From a virus: a DNA stretch of 64,000 bases. The notes below the pieces were generated by a model. The model had not been told where the DNA came from. It saw only the letters and a program-made list of their open reading frames with translations, and ran no database searches. The position numbers and the translations under genes are program-made. The stretch covers positions 1 to 64,000 of the IMG/VR virus record IMGVR_UViG_3300009161_000033, one strand, 5' to 3'. Positions within the stretch are counted from its first letter, which is position 1. Every line of letters starts with the position of its first letter. Shown here one piece after another: positions 16,085 to 23,284 of this stretch.

Positions 16085-17122
16085 ATGCCATTACCTAAGA
16101 AAATAAAAAAACATATTCCGTTAACAGAATCAAAAACTCTTTTACCAAGAAGACAAGAGTTAGTTGATAAGATAAATAAAGATGGTACTTATTTACCAAA
16201 ATCTTTATTACATGCCGATTTAGATAGAGGGTTTTTAGATTTTGTTAAAGACGAATTAAAAACTATTGTTGACGGTAAAAAAATACCAACAATTGATATA
16301 TTAGTTACAACTCAAAATTGGGCTCAATTTACTGAGACTTGGAATTTACAAAATATTGATAAGAATGTTGAACCACCATTTATAACAACGGTTAGAGTTC
16401 CTGAAGTTAAATTCGGAACCAATCCCGCAGTGTTATATAATATCCCAAACAGAAGACAGTATTTTTACGCTCAAGTTCCAACATGGGATGGGCAAAGAAG
16501 TGGTACAGATATTTATAAAATTCCTCAACCTGTTCCTGTTGATATTAGTTTTACGGTTAAAATTGTTTGTAATAGAATGAGAGAACTTAACGAGTTCAAC
16601 AAAAACGTAATTGAAAAGTTTGCGTCTAAACAAGCGTATCAAGTTATCAAGGGTCATTACATTCCAATTGTAATGGGTAATATTTCTGACGAATCAGTAA
16701 TGGAATTAGAAAAAAGAAAGTTCTACATCCAAAGTTATGAATTCACAATGTTGGGATTTTTAATCGATGAAAATGAGTTTGAAATTTCACCAGCAATTTC
16801 ACGAGTTTTACAAGTTGTTGAGTTTGAGACGGGGGTTACTAAACGACAACCTAAGAAAGATATTTTTAAAGGTGGTAATGAATTATCAGTTTTATTTGTT
16901 GTTGGTAACGATACCAATTCACAAATATTTGATTATACCACAAATATTTTAATTGGGTCAACAATTAATGTTGAATCCTTTGATGTGTTCATTAATAATG
17001 ATTATTATGGTTCAGATTTGACCGAAATTCAAATTAATACTAACGACAAATTAAAAATTGTTGTTATTAAACAAGACAGTGGTCAAGAATCAACAATTAA
17101 CTTAATAAGTAACTTACTTTAA
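16085..17122 (+). CDS. Putative tail terminator / sheath stabiliser (gp15-like)
   Basis: The protein has 345 aa (T4 gp15 is 272). A basic N-terminal extension has PLTESK at residues 12-17, another ITE-like motif. The central domain (about 75-245) contains VPTWDGQRSGTDIYKIPQPV, NRMRELNEFNKNVIEKF and GHYIPIVMG, with the layout of tail terminator/sheath-completion proteins. The C-terminal 100 residues form an added beta domain. Its place immediately upstream of the sheath gene is the T4 position of gp15, so a role in capping the tail tube and sheath before head joining is likely. Its stop overlaps that of the minus-strand RHH gene. Confidence 0.5.
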   Translation: MPLPKKIKKHIPLTESKTLLPRRQELVDKINKDGTYLPKSLLHADLDRGFLDFVKDELKTIVDGKKIPTIDILVTTQNWAQFTETWNLQNIDKNVEPPFITTVRVPEVKFGTNPAVLYNIPNRRQYFYAQVPTWDGQRSGTDIYKIPQPVPVDISFTVKIVCNRMRELNEFNKNVIEKFASKQAYQVIKGHYIPIVMGNISDESVMELEKRKFYIQSYEFTMLGFLIDENEFEISPAISRVLQVVEFETGVTKRQPKKDIFKGGNELSVLFVVGNDTNSQIFDYTTNILIGSTINVESFDVFINNDYYGSDLTEIQINTNDKLKIVVIKQDSGQESTINLISNLL

Positions 17123-17283
17123 TTCTCACCGTAGATATCGGGCTTTTCCTTACACTTCTCTATAATCATTCTTTCTAAGAACCGATACATCTTGATACCA
17201 TTCTTTTCACAATATGTCTTTAGGATATCGTGAACCTCAATTGATATCTTTAAGTTCTTTATTTTTTTCTCTTTGTTCTCCAT
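17119..17283 (-). CDS. Ribbon-helix-helix DNA-binding protein, 54 aa
   Basis: This is a short ORF on the minus strand from the ATG at 17283-17281 to the TAA at 17121-17119, encoding 54 aa. After a lysine-rich start, IKNLKISIEVHDILKTYC and MYRFLERMIIEKC match an RHH fold: one beta strand, then two helices with the hydrophobic pattern of MetJ/Arc-type dimers. It would be a small repressor, acting as a dimer on DNA. It lies antisense between gp15-like and sheath genes. Its own upstream region carries a TATTTAT element (35 nt away) and, between the two, a triple 7-bp repeat suited to autorepression. No other transcription regulator is visible in the window. Confidence 0.75.
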   Translation of the reverse strand: MENKEKKIKNLKISIEVHDILKTYCEKNGIKMYRFLERMIIEKCKEKPDIYGEN

Positions 17284-17312
17284 GGTAGAAAAAAGGTAGA
17301 ATTTATTCTACC
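17284..17312 (-). promoter_or_regulatory. Operator-like triple repeat (GGTAGAA half-sites)
   Basis: GGTAGAA occurs at 17284-17290 and 17295-17301, and its reverse complement TTCTACC at 17306-17312, each separated by 4 nt (11-bp period). The last two form a perfect 7-bp inverted repeat. The array starts at the base next to the RHH gene's ATG and lies downstream of its TATTTAT element. RHH dimers typically bind such tandem half-sites; autoregulation is inferred. Confidence 0.55.
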
Positions 17313-17318
17313 CAATTT

Positions 17319-17325
17319 ATAAATA
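17319..17325 (-). promoter_or_regulatory. TATTTAT element upstream of the RHH gene
   Basis: Minus-strand TATTTAT, 35 nt before the RHH ATG, with the repeat array lying between them. Confidence 0.45.
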
Positions 17326-17362
17326 CTTGCAATAAAGTAAAGTATTTTGGTTTTTTCACTAA

Positions 17363-17369
17363 TATTTAT
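17363..17369 (+). promoter_or_regulatory. TATTTAT element upstream of the tail sheath gene
   Basis: The motif ends 37 nt before the sheath ATG at 17407. The leader between them is very A-rich. Confidence 0.5.
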
Positions 17370-17406
17370 CTATAAAATAAATTAACAAGCTAAAAGAAAA
17401 AAAATA

Positions 17407-20400
17407 ATGGCAACAAACAACAAAGTATTCGTATCTCCTGGAGTGTATACCTCTGAAGTTGATTTGAGTTTTGTAGCACAAAGTGTAGGTGTTACAACTT
17501 TAGGTATTGTTGGTGAGACTTTAAAAGGTCCCGCTTTCGAACCTATCTTTATCAGAAACTTCGATGAGTTTTCATCATATTTTGGAGGAACATCTCCTGA
17601 AAAATTCATAAACACTCAAATACCTAAATACGAAGCGGCTTACATCGCTAAATCTTATTTACAACAATCTAATCAATTGTTCGTAACAAGAGTATTAGGT
17701 TTGTCAGGTTATGATGCTGGACCATCTTGGTCAATTACTACTAAAGCAAACGTTGACCCATCAACAGTAAATTTTTATTGTGAAAGTGCAACAACTATTG
17801 ATTGTGTTACAGAATGTATAGATATATTAACGGTTGATTTCGAGATTGATTTCACAGGTTGTACTGATAGTACATCAAGTATTACATTTACAAACCCATC
17901 TCAAATCCCAACAATGATTGCGGATAGACTTAATTTACCATACGAAAATTTTGACGGTAGTGTTACAACTTTAAATAGTGGAATGCTTAACCAAATATTT
18001 GGTGTTATGAATGACGTTGACCCGTTCACTGCTGAAACAGTAAATATTAATTATTATGGTACTATTGATTCTAATGATTATAACTCATTGTCTACTCAAT
18101 TTACCGATGAAACAAATGTTTTAGGTGTTCCAAGTGTAAGTTCAGAATTAGAAGATTATTCAGCACCACAAAATGACCCTTGGTATTACGCATTATTTGA
18201 TAATTTAGGTAGTGGTAATTATAGTGGTTATTCATATTGGTCAATCGTTTCAGGTTTAACTGATATCACGACTACTACGACAACAACTAGTACGTCAACT
18301 ACAACTACAACAACTAACCCTTGTGTGACACCAACACCAACGTCAACTACAACAACTACAACTGCAAAACCTGTTAAATGTTTCTCAGGTATTTTGAAAG
18401 GTAGAGTTTATGTTTACTCAGGTATGTCATTTACTGATTATGATGATTTGGTAGTTGCAACTTTACGTTCAAGAGGTTTAGCGACTTACGGTAGTGATGA
18501 CGGAGCGGTTTATGAAGTAACAGGATTGACAGATGTACAAATGGTTTGTACTAACCAATATTCAGGTGTTACTAAAAACCCATACTCAACATTTGCATTA
18601 AATGTTACAAATAATGACGGACAACAATTCTTCTTTGAAACTTCATTGTCTAACTCAGATAGTAAATACATTGCTAAAGTATTTGGACAATCTAATTTTG
18701 CAAAACCAAAAGATGTTGTTCCTGTATTTGTTGAAGAAAGATTCCAAACGTTATTAACTTACGGTTATAGAAAAGGATATATTAGAGGTTTAAGTTGTGA
18801 CTTAACTGCTTTACCTGATGCTAGACAAGGTGTTGACCCAACGTCAATCGCTTGGTACTTAGAAAAATATCAATCTCCAACATCACCTTGGGTTGTTTCT
18901 GAATTAAGAGGTACTAAAGTGTACAACTTATTTAGATTTACAACTATTGCTGATGGAGACGTTGCGAATACTGAAGTTAAACTTTCAATTGCAAACATTT
19001 CATTTAACAATGGAACATTTGACGTTCTTGTAAGAGACTTCTTTGATTCAGATAACAATCCTGTAGTTATTGAGAAATTTACTAACTGTACAATGAACCC
19101 TAATGATAATAGTTTTATCGCTAAGAAAATTGGTACTTTAGACGGTGAATACGCATTGAACTCAAAATACATTATGTTGGAAATTAATGAGGATGCTCCG
19201 ATTGACGCATTACCTTGTGGATTCCAAGGATATAACTTTAGAGAATATGCAGGTGTAAGACCTCCATTCCCAATTTATAAAACTAAATACGATTACCCAG
19301 GTGAAGTGGTTTATGACCCACCATTCGGTTTGTCTTCAGGAGCTAATGACTCAAGAACAAGTCCTGGTGACAATGTTCGTAGAACTTATTTAGGTATCTC
19401 TGACACTATTGGTATTGATGTTGACTTCTATTTATATAAAGGTAAACAATTACCATTAGATGTTTGTACAGATATTACAGGTGACGATTGGGCTTACAGA
19501 ACAAGAGGTTTCCACATGGATATTAACGCAAGTGGTATCACAATTCCAAACGGATTTGCAACAAGTGGGACACCAGCATACTATGTAGGTTCTGCACCGT
19601 TTACTTCAGACCCTGAAAATGAGTCTAACCCTTATTACAGATTATACGCTCGTAAATTCTCATTACTATGTCAAGGAGGATTTGACGGATGGGATATCTA
19701 TACAGAACATAGAACAAATGCTGATAAATTCATGTTGGGTAAACAAGGTTATAAAAATGGGGCTTGTCCTTCATTCAAATATCCAACTGCAACAGGATGG
19801 GGAGCGTTCAAACAGATTACTGTTGGGAACAACTCAACTGATTTTGCAAATACTGACTACTACGCTTACTTATTAGGACAACAAACATTCTCTAATCCTG
19901 AAGCGGTAAACATTAACGTATTCGTTACTCCTGGTATTGATTATGTTAACAACCCTAACTTAGTGGGTGACGCGATTGAGATGATTGAGTTTAACAGAGC
20001 TGACTCAGTTTATATCTGTACAACTCCTGACTATAACATGTTTGTTCCTACAACAGGTAACCAATTAGATTTGATTTACCCACAAGAGGCGGTAGACAAT
20101 TTAGAGACTGCAGGAATTGACTCTAACTACTCGGCAACTTATTACCCATGGGTATTAACAAGAGATACTGTTAACAACACACAAATCTATCTTCCACCAA
20201 CTGCGGAGGTAACAAGAAACTTGGCGTTAACAGATAACATCGCTTTCCCTTGGTTCGCTGCGGCGGGTTACACTCGTGGTATTGTAAACGCAATCAAAGC
20301 GAGAAAGAAACTTACTCAAGAAGATAGAGATACTCTATACAAAGGTAGAATCAACCCAATTGCAACCTTCTCTGATGTAGGTACTGTAATTTGGGGTAAC

Positions 20401-20742
20401 AAAACTCTACAAATTAGAGAGTCTGCACTTGACAGAATTAACGTAAGAAGATTGTTATTACAAGCTCGTAAGTTGATTTCAGCGGTTTCAGTAAGATTGT
20501 TGTTTGAACAAAATGACCAAAAAGTAAGACAAGATTTCTTAGATGCGGTTAACCCTATCTTAGATGCAATCAGAAGAGACAGAGGTTTATACGATTTCCG
20601 TGTAACAGTTTCTTCAGACGTGGCTGACTTAGACAGAAACCAAATGACAGGTAAAATCTATATCAAACCAACTAAATCTCTTGAGTTCATAGACATTACG
20701 TTCTACATTACTCCAACAGGTGCATCGTTTGATAATATCTAA
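17407..20742 (+). CDS. 18: Tail sheath protein (gp18-like) with a large insertion
   Basis: The protein has 1111 aa; T4 gp18 is 659. The N-terminal sheath motif is VSPGVYTSEVDLSF, followed by TLGIVGETLKGPAFEP. The C-terminal sheath domain is clear, with NVRRLLLQARKLISAVSVRL, VNPILDAIRRDRGLYDFRV and a final KSLEFIDITFYITP. In between, roughly 400-450 residues exceed T4, including a poly-Thr linker (about residues 288-320). The sheath contracts to drive the tube through the envelope; the extra domain probably decorates its outer surface. It is followed by a strong terminator, as expected for an abundant late product. The gene has no Shine-Dalgarno. Confidence 0.9.
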   Translation: MATNNKVFVSPGVYTSEVDLSFVAQSVGVTTLGIVGETLKGPAFEPIFIRNFDEFSSYFGGTSPEKFINTQIPKYEAAYIAKSYLQQSNQLFVTRVLGLSGYDAGPSWSITTKANVDPSTVNFYCESATTIDCVTECIDILTVDFEIDFTGCTDSTSSITFTNPSQIPTMIADRLNLPYENFDGSVTTLNSGMLNQIFGVMNDVDPFTAETVNINYYGTIDSNDYNSLSTQFTDETNVLGVPSVSSELEDYSAPQNDPWYYALFDNLGSGNYSGYSYWSIVSGLTDITTTTTTTSTSTTTTTTNPCVTPTPTSTTTTTTAKPVKCFSGILKGRVYVYSGMSFTDYDDLVVATLRSRGLATYGSDDGAVYEVTGLTDVQMVCTNQYSGVTKNPYSTFALNVTNNDGQQFFFETSLSNSDSKYIAKVFGQSNFAKPKDVVPVFVEERFQTLLTYGYRKGYIRGLSCDLTALPDARQGVDPTSIAWYLEKYQSPTSPWVVSELRGTKVYNLFRFTTIADGDVANTEVKLSIANISFNNGTFDVLVRDFFDSDNNPVVIEKFTNCTMNPNDNSFIAKKIGTLDGEYALNSKYIMLEINEDAPIDALPCGFQGYNFREYAGVRPPFPIYKTKYDYPGEVVYDPPFGLSSGANDSRTSPGDNVRRTYLGISDTIGIDVDFYLYKGKQLPLDVCTDITGDDWAYRTRGFHMDINASGITIPNGFATSGTPAYYVGSAPFTSDPENESNPYYRLYARKFSLLCQGGFDGWDIYTEHRTNADKFMLGKQGYKNGACPSFKYPTATGWGAFKQITVGNNSTDFANTDYYAYLLGQQTFSNPEAVNINVFVTPGIDYVNNPNLVGDAIEMIEFNRADSVYICTTPDYNMFVPTTGNQLDLIYPQEAVDNLETAGIDSNYSATYYPWVLTRDTVNNTQIYLPPTAEVTRNLALTDNIAFPWFAAAGYTRGIVNAIKARKKLTQEDRDTLYKGRINPIATFSDVGTVIWGNKTLQIRESALDRINVRRLLLQARKLISAVSVRLLFEQNDQKVRQDFLDAVNPILDAIRRDRGLYDFRVTVSSDVADLDRNQMTGKIYIKPTKSLEFIDITFYITPTGASFDNI

Positions 20743-20753
20743 AAATAATTTTA

Positions 20754-20783
20754 GGACAAGTCGGTTAAAAAATCGGCTTGTCC
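20754..20783 (+). terminator. Rho-independent terminator after sheath
   Basis: A 10-bp stem with one T-G wobble (GGACAAGTCG pairs with CGGCTTGTCC) around a 10-nt A-rich loop, followed by TTATTTATT. It separates the sheath gene from the HAD gene. Confidence 0.8.
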
Positions 20784-20784
20784 T

Positions 20785-20791
20785 TATTTAT
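20785..20791 (+). promoter_or_regulatory. TATTTAT element 4 nt from the HAD gene start
   Basis: TATTTAT, then TAAT, then ATG at 20796. It lies in the T-rich tail of the preceding terminator, so part of its composition could be explained by the terminator. Confidence 0.35.
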
Positions 20792-20795
20792 TAAT

Positions 20796-21620
20796 ATGAC
20801 AATGATAAGAAAAGGAAGATATATTAATGAAGGGTTGACTGAGGAGGGAACTCCTGACATGAAGTATTATGCTTTTGATTGGGATGATAATATCATGATT
20901 ATGCCAACAAAAATTATTTTAAAAGATGAAAGTGGTGATGAGGTTGGAATGACAACTGAAGACTTTGCGGAATATAGAACTGAAATTGGTAAAGAACCTT
21001 TTGAATACGAGGGACATACTATTGTTGGTTTTGCTGAGGAACCTTTCAGATACTTTGGTGTTAAAGGTGACAAACAATTTATTATTGATTCTTTAACCGC
21101 AAAACCAGGACCTGCATGGGACGACTTTGTGGAAGCAATTAATAATGGGTCTATCTTCTCAATAATAACTGCAAGAGGACATACCCCAAGTGTATTAAAG
21201 GAAGCAATCTATAACCTTATCATTTCAAACCGAAATGGAATATCTTCAAAAGAGTTAGTTAAGAATTTAGAAAAATATCGTGAATTAGCCGACCAAGAAA
21301 ATACGTCTCCAAAAGAAATGATTCGTGAATATTTGGACTTATGTAAATATCATCCTGTAAGTTATGGTGAAGGTTCCGCAACTAATCCTGAAGAAGGTAA
21401 AGTTAAAGCGATGAAAGAATTTATTAACTATATTAAAGAAACTTCTTCAAATATTAATAAACAGGCATATTTAAAGAATAAAGTATCCAACAGATTTGTA
21501 TTACCTAAGATAGGTTTTTCAGATGACGATATAAGGAATGTAGAAACAATGAGAAAGAATTTTGATAAAGACGACTTAAATATTTATCATACAAGTAAAG
21601 AAGGTAAAAAGAATTACTAG
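20796..21620 (+). CDS. HAD-superfamily phosphatase-like protein
   Basis: The protein is 274 aa from the ATG at 20796; a TTG at 20778 lies inside the terminator and is rejected. Residues 24-34 (YYAFDWDDNIM) carry the HAD motif I aspartates D28 and D30, and IFSIITARGHTPSVL is motif II with its Thr. A C-terminal helical region ends in a basic tail. The N-terminus YINEGLTEEGTPD carries I/L-x-E motifs like those of the ITE-tagged proteins. HAD enzymes hydrolyse phosphate esters; the substrate is unknown, and nucleic acid ends or nucleotides are plausible for a phage. Its position between sheath and tube genes is unusual. Confidence 0.7.
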   Translation: MTMIRKGRYINEGLTEEGTPDMKYYAFDWDDNIMIMPTKIILKDESGDEVGMTTEDFAEYRTEIGKEPFEYEGHTIVGFAEEPFRYFGVKGDKQFIIDSLTAKPGPAWDDFVEAINNGSIFSIITARGHTPSVLKEAIYNLIISNRNGISSKELVKNLEKYRELADQENTSPKEMIREYLDLCKYHPVSYGEGSATNPEEGKVKAMKEFINYIKETSSNINKQAYLKNKVSNRFVLPKIGFSDDDIRNVETMRKNFDKDDLNIYHTSKEGKKNY

Positions 21621-21685
21621 AACTGGACTAGTAGAAGATTAAAATTAAAAAAATAAAAGTAAAGAGAAAAAATTTCATCTCTGTA

Positions 21686-21692
21686 TATTTAT
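21686..21692 (+). promoter_or_regulatory. TATTTAT element upstream of the tail tube gene
   Basis: The motif ends 36 nt before the ATG at 21729, nearly the same spacing as for the sheath gene (37 nt). Confidence 0.5.
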
Positions 21693-21728
21693 AGAAATAA
21701 ACTAAACAAAAAAACAAAAAACAATACA

Positions 21729-22217
21729 ATGGCTGATTTACTAATGAAAATGCCGATTCCTTACGAACCGAAAAGACAAAACAGGTTCATTCTTCGTTTC
21801 CCTTCTACTTTGGGAATTAACGAATGGTTTGTGGAATCAACATCAAGACCTCATATAACAATTAACCCTGTTGAGATTCCGTTCTTAAATACTTCAACGT
21901 ATGTTGCAGGACGTTTCACATGGGGAACTATTAACGCTAAATTCCGTGACCCTATCGGACCTTCTGCATCACAAGCCTTAATGGAATGGGTACGTTTATG
22001 TGCTGAGTCTGTAACAGGTCGTATGGGTTATGCTGCAGGTTATAAGAAAAACATTGACCTTGAAATGTTAGACCCAACAGGAGTTGTTGTGGAAAAATGG
22101 ATTATGGAAGGTACTTTTTTATCTGACGTTAACTTTGACACCTTAGCTTACAATACTGATGCTATCGCAAGTATTACTGCGACATTACGTATGGACCGTT
22201 GTATTTTAGTTTACTAA
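21729..22217 (+). CDS. 19: Tail tube protein (gp19-like)
   Basis: The protein has 162 aa, the size of T4 gp19 (163). The pattern NRFILRFPSTLGINEWFVES, then INPVEIPFLNTSTYVAGRFT, then KNIDLEMLDPTGVVVEKWIM, then SITATLRMDRCIL matches the tail tube / phage T4 gp19 family, a beta-barrel that stacks as hexameric rings. It forms the channel for DNA passage inside the sheath. It follows sheath and HAD genes and has its own TATTTAT element and downstream terminator, so it is likely one monocistronic late transcript. Confidence 0.9.
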   Translation: MADLLMKMPIPYEPKRQNRFILRFPSTLGINEWFVESTSRPHITINPVEIPFLNTSTYVAGRFTWGTINAKFRDPIGPSASQALMEWVRLCAESVTGRMGYAAGYKKNIDLEMLDPTGVVVEKWIMEGTFLSDVNFDTLAYNTDAIASITATLRMDRCILVY

Positions 22218-22240
22218 TTTTTGTTTTATTATTATAAATG

Positions 22241-22273
22241 AATCCTGTGCAGAAATGTACGGGATTTTTTTTT
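22241..22273 (+). terminator. Terminator after tail tube
   Basis: AATCCTGT pairs with ACGGGATT (8 bp including one T-G), then a run of T through 22273. Confidence 0.75.
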
Positions 22274-22314
22274 GTAAAAAAAGTATTCTCTTTATAAAAA
22301 ACAAAGGTAACCTA

Positions 22315-22322
22315 TATTTTAT
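22315..22322 (+). promoter_or_regulatory. TATTTTAT, variant of the TATTTAT element
   Basis: One extra T compared with the usual element; it ends 17 nt before the ATG at 22340. It may be a weaker version of the same signal. Confidence 0.3.
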
Positions 22323-22339
22323 AATAAAACAAACATATT

Positions 22340-23098
22340 ATGGACCAAGATTTAATTAAAGCTGGAACTGAAGGGTTTAGTCTACCACATGACGTTGTAG
22401 GATTACCCACAGGAGGTGTATTTTACAAATCAAAAAAGAAAACTGTTAAAGTAGGTTATTTAACCGCGAACGATGAAAATATATTATTGGGGGCTGCTCA
22501 AAACGCAAACACTGATGTAATTCTTTCATTACTTAGAAATAAACTATACGAAACTGATATTAGACCTGATGAACTTTTGAATGGTGATATTGAAGCGTTG
22601 ATGATTTTTTTAAGAAACACATCATTTGGACCTGAGTATAACGTCACTTTAAATGACCCCAAGACAGGAAAACCATTCACTTCAACAATCATTTTAGATG
22701 AATTGAATATTAAACAGTGTGAATATAAACCTGATGATAACGGTTTATTTACAACTAAATTACCTAAAACAGGTGTAACTGTTAAACTTAAACCATTAAC
22801 TTATGGTGAGGTTATGGAATTGGGTAAAATGGCTGACCAATACCCTGCAGGTAGAGTCGCACCAACTGTGACATGGAGATTAAATAAACAAATCCAAGAA
22901 GTTGACGGTACTACCGATAAAGGACAGATTGCAATGTTTATTGAAGCGTTACCAATTATGGACTCAAAGTATATCCGTAAATTTATGAAAGATAATGAAC
23001 CGTCTTTAGACCTAACAAAAACACTACAAGCCCCGTCTGGAGAATTGGTAACCTTTGAAGTTGCCTTTGGGGTGGAGTTTTTTCGGCCTTTCTTCTAA
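22340..23098 (+). CDS. 26: Baseplate hub assembly protein / tail chaperone, gp26-like
   Basis: The protein has 252 aa (T4 gp26 is 208). VKVGYLTANDENILLGAAQN, then DIRPDELLNGDIEALMIFLR, then NTSFGPEYNV matches the T4 baseplate protein family that contains gp26. It is an assembly factor rather than a main virion part in T4-type phages. The frame ends GVEFFRPFF-stop. The sequence TTT TTT CGG at 23078-23086 offers a +1 shift into a downstream open frame, so a fused product is likely (see the extension feature). It precedes the tape-measure gene, where tail chaperones with frameshifts usually sit. Confidence 0.65.
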   Translation: MDQDLIKAGTEGFSLPHDVVGLPTGGVFYKSKKKTVKVGYLTANDENILLGAAQNANTDVILSLLRNKLYETDIRPDELLNGDIEALMIFLRNTSFGPEYNVTLNDPKTGKPFTSTIILDELNIKQCEYKPDDNGLFTTKLPKTGVTVKLKPLTYGEVMELGKMADQYPAGRVAPTVTWRLNKQIQEVDGTTDKGQIAMFIEALPIMDSKYIRKFMKDNEPSLDLTKTLQAPSGELVTFEVAFGVEFFRPFF

Positions 23099-23240
23099 TT
23101 ACCGACAATATCTTATTGAGGAGTACTACCTAATGGCTAAGTTTCTCAGAACATCGTATTCTGATTTCCATATTATGCCGACCTACATGAGAAAATTTCT
23201 TATTGATAAAATCATAGAACATAACACACCCAAAAATTAA
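23085..23240 (+). CDS. +1 frameshift extension of the gp26-like protein
   Basis: The open +1 frame continues from the slip site (first codon GGC at 23085) for 51 codons and encodes GLSSNYRQYLIEEYYLMAKF followed by a domain with FHIMPTYMRKFLIDKIIE. The MPTY-x-RKF element is typical of short C-terminal tail-chaperone domains. Slippage of tRNA-Phe from TTT to TTC at a CGG codon, which seems rare here, would create the fusion. Alternatives are reinitiation at the ATG at 23133, giving a 35-aa peptide, or a start at TTG 23055. It ends inside a hairpin. Confidence 0.55.
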   Translation, partial: GLSSNYRQYLIEEYYLMAKFLRTSYSDFHIMPTYMRKFLIDKIIEHNTPKN

Positions 23241-23260
23241 TTTAAAAAAGGGGTGTGTTA
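23222..23260 (+). terminator. Hairpin after the gp26 extension
   Basis: Perfect 10-bp inverted repeat, TAACACACCC and GGGTGTGTTA, with a 19-nt A-rich loop. The left arm includes the last codons of the frameshift extension. The tail TGTATTTAT is only partly T-rich, so termination is likely but not certain. Confidence 0.55.
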
Positions 23261-23262
23261 TG

Positions 23263-23269
23263 TATTTAT
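23263..23269 (+). promoter_or_regulatory. TATTTAT element upstream of the tape-measure-like gene
   Basis: The motif ends exactly 15 nt before the ATG at 23285, directly after the preceding hairpin. Confidence 0.45.
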
Positions 23270-23284
23270 AATAAAACAACTTAA

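Noticed and set aside
20778-20795. TTG start extending the HAD protein by six codons
   Set aside because: It falls in the terminator stem of the sheath gene; ATG at 20796 is preferred.
21615-21633. TACTAG...CTAGTA hairpin at the end of the HAD gene as a terminator
   Set aside because: Only 6 bp, overlapping the stop codon, without a T-run.
23055-23240. Independent 61-codon gene starting at TTG 23055
   Set aside because: Its first codons overlap the conserved end of the gp26-like frame; a frameshift extension or a start at ATG 23133 explains the coding better.
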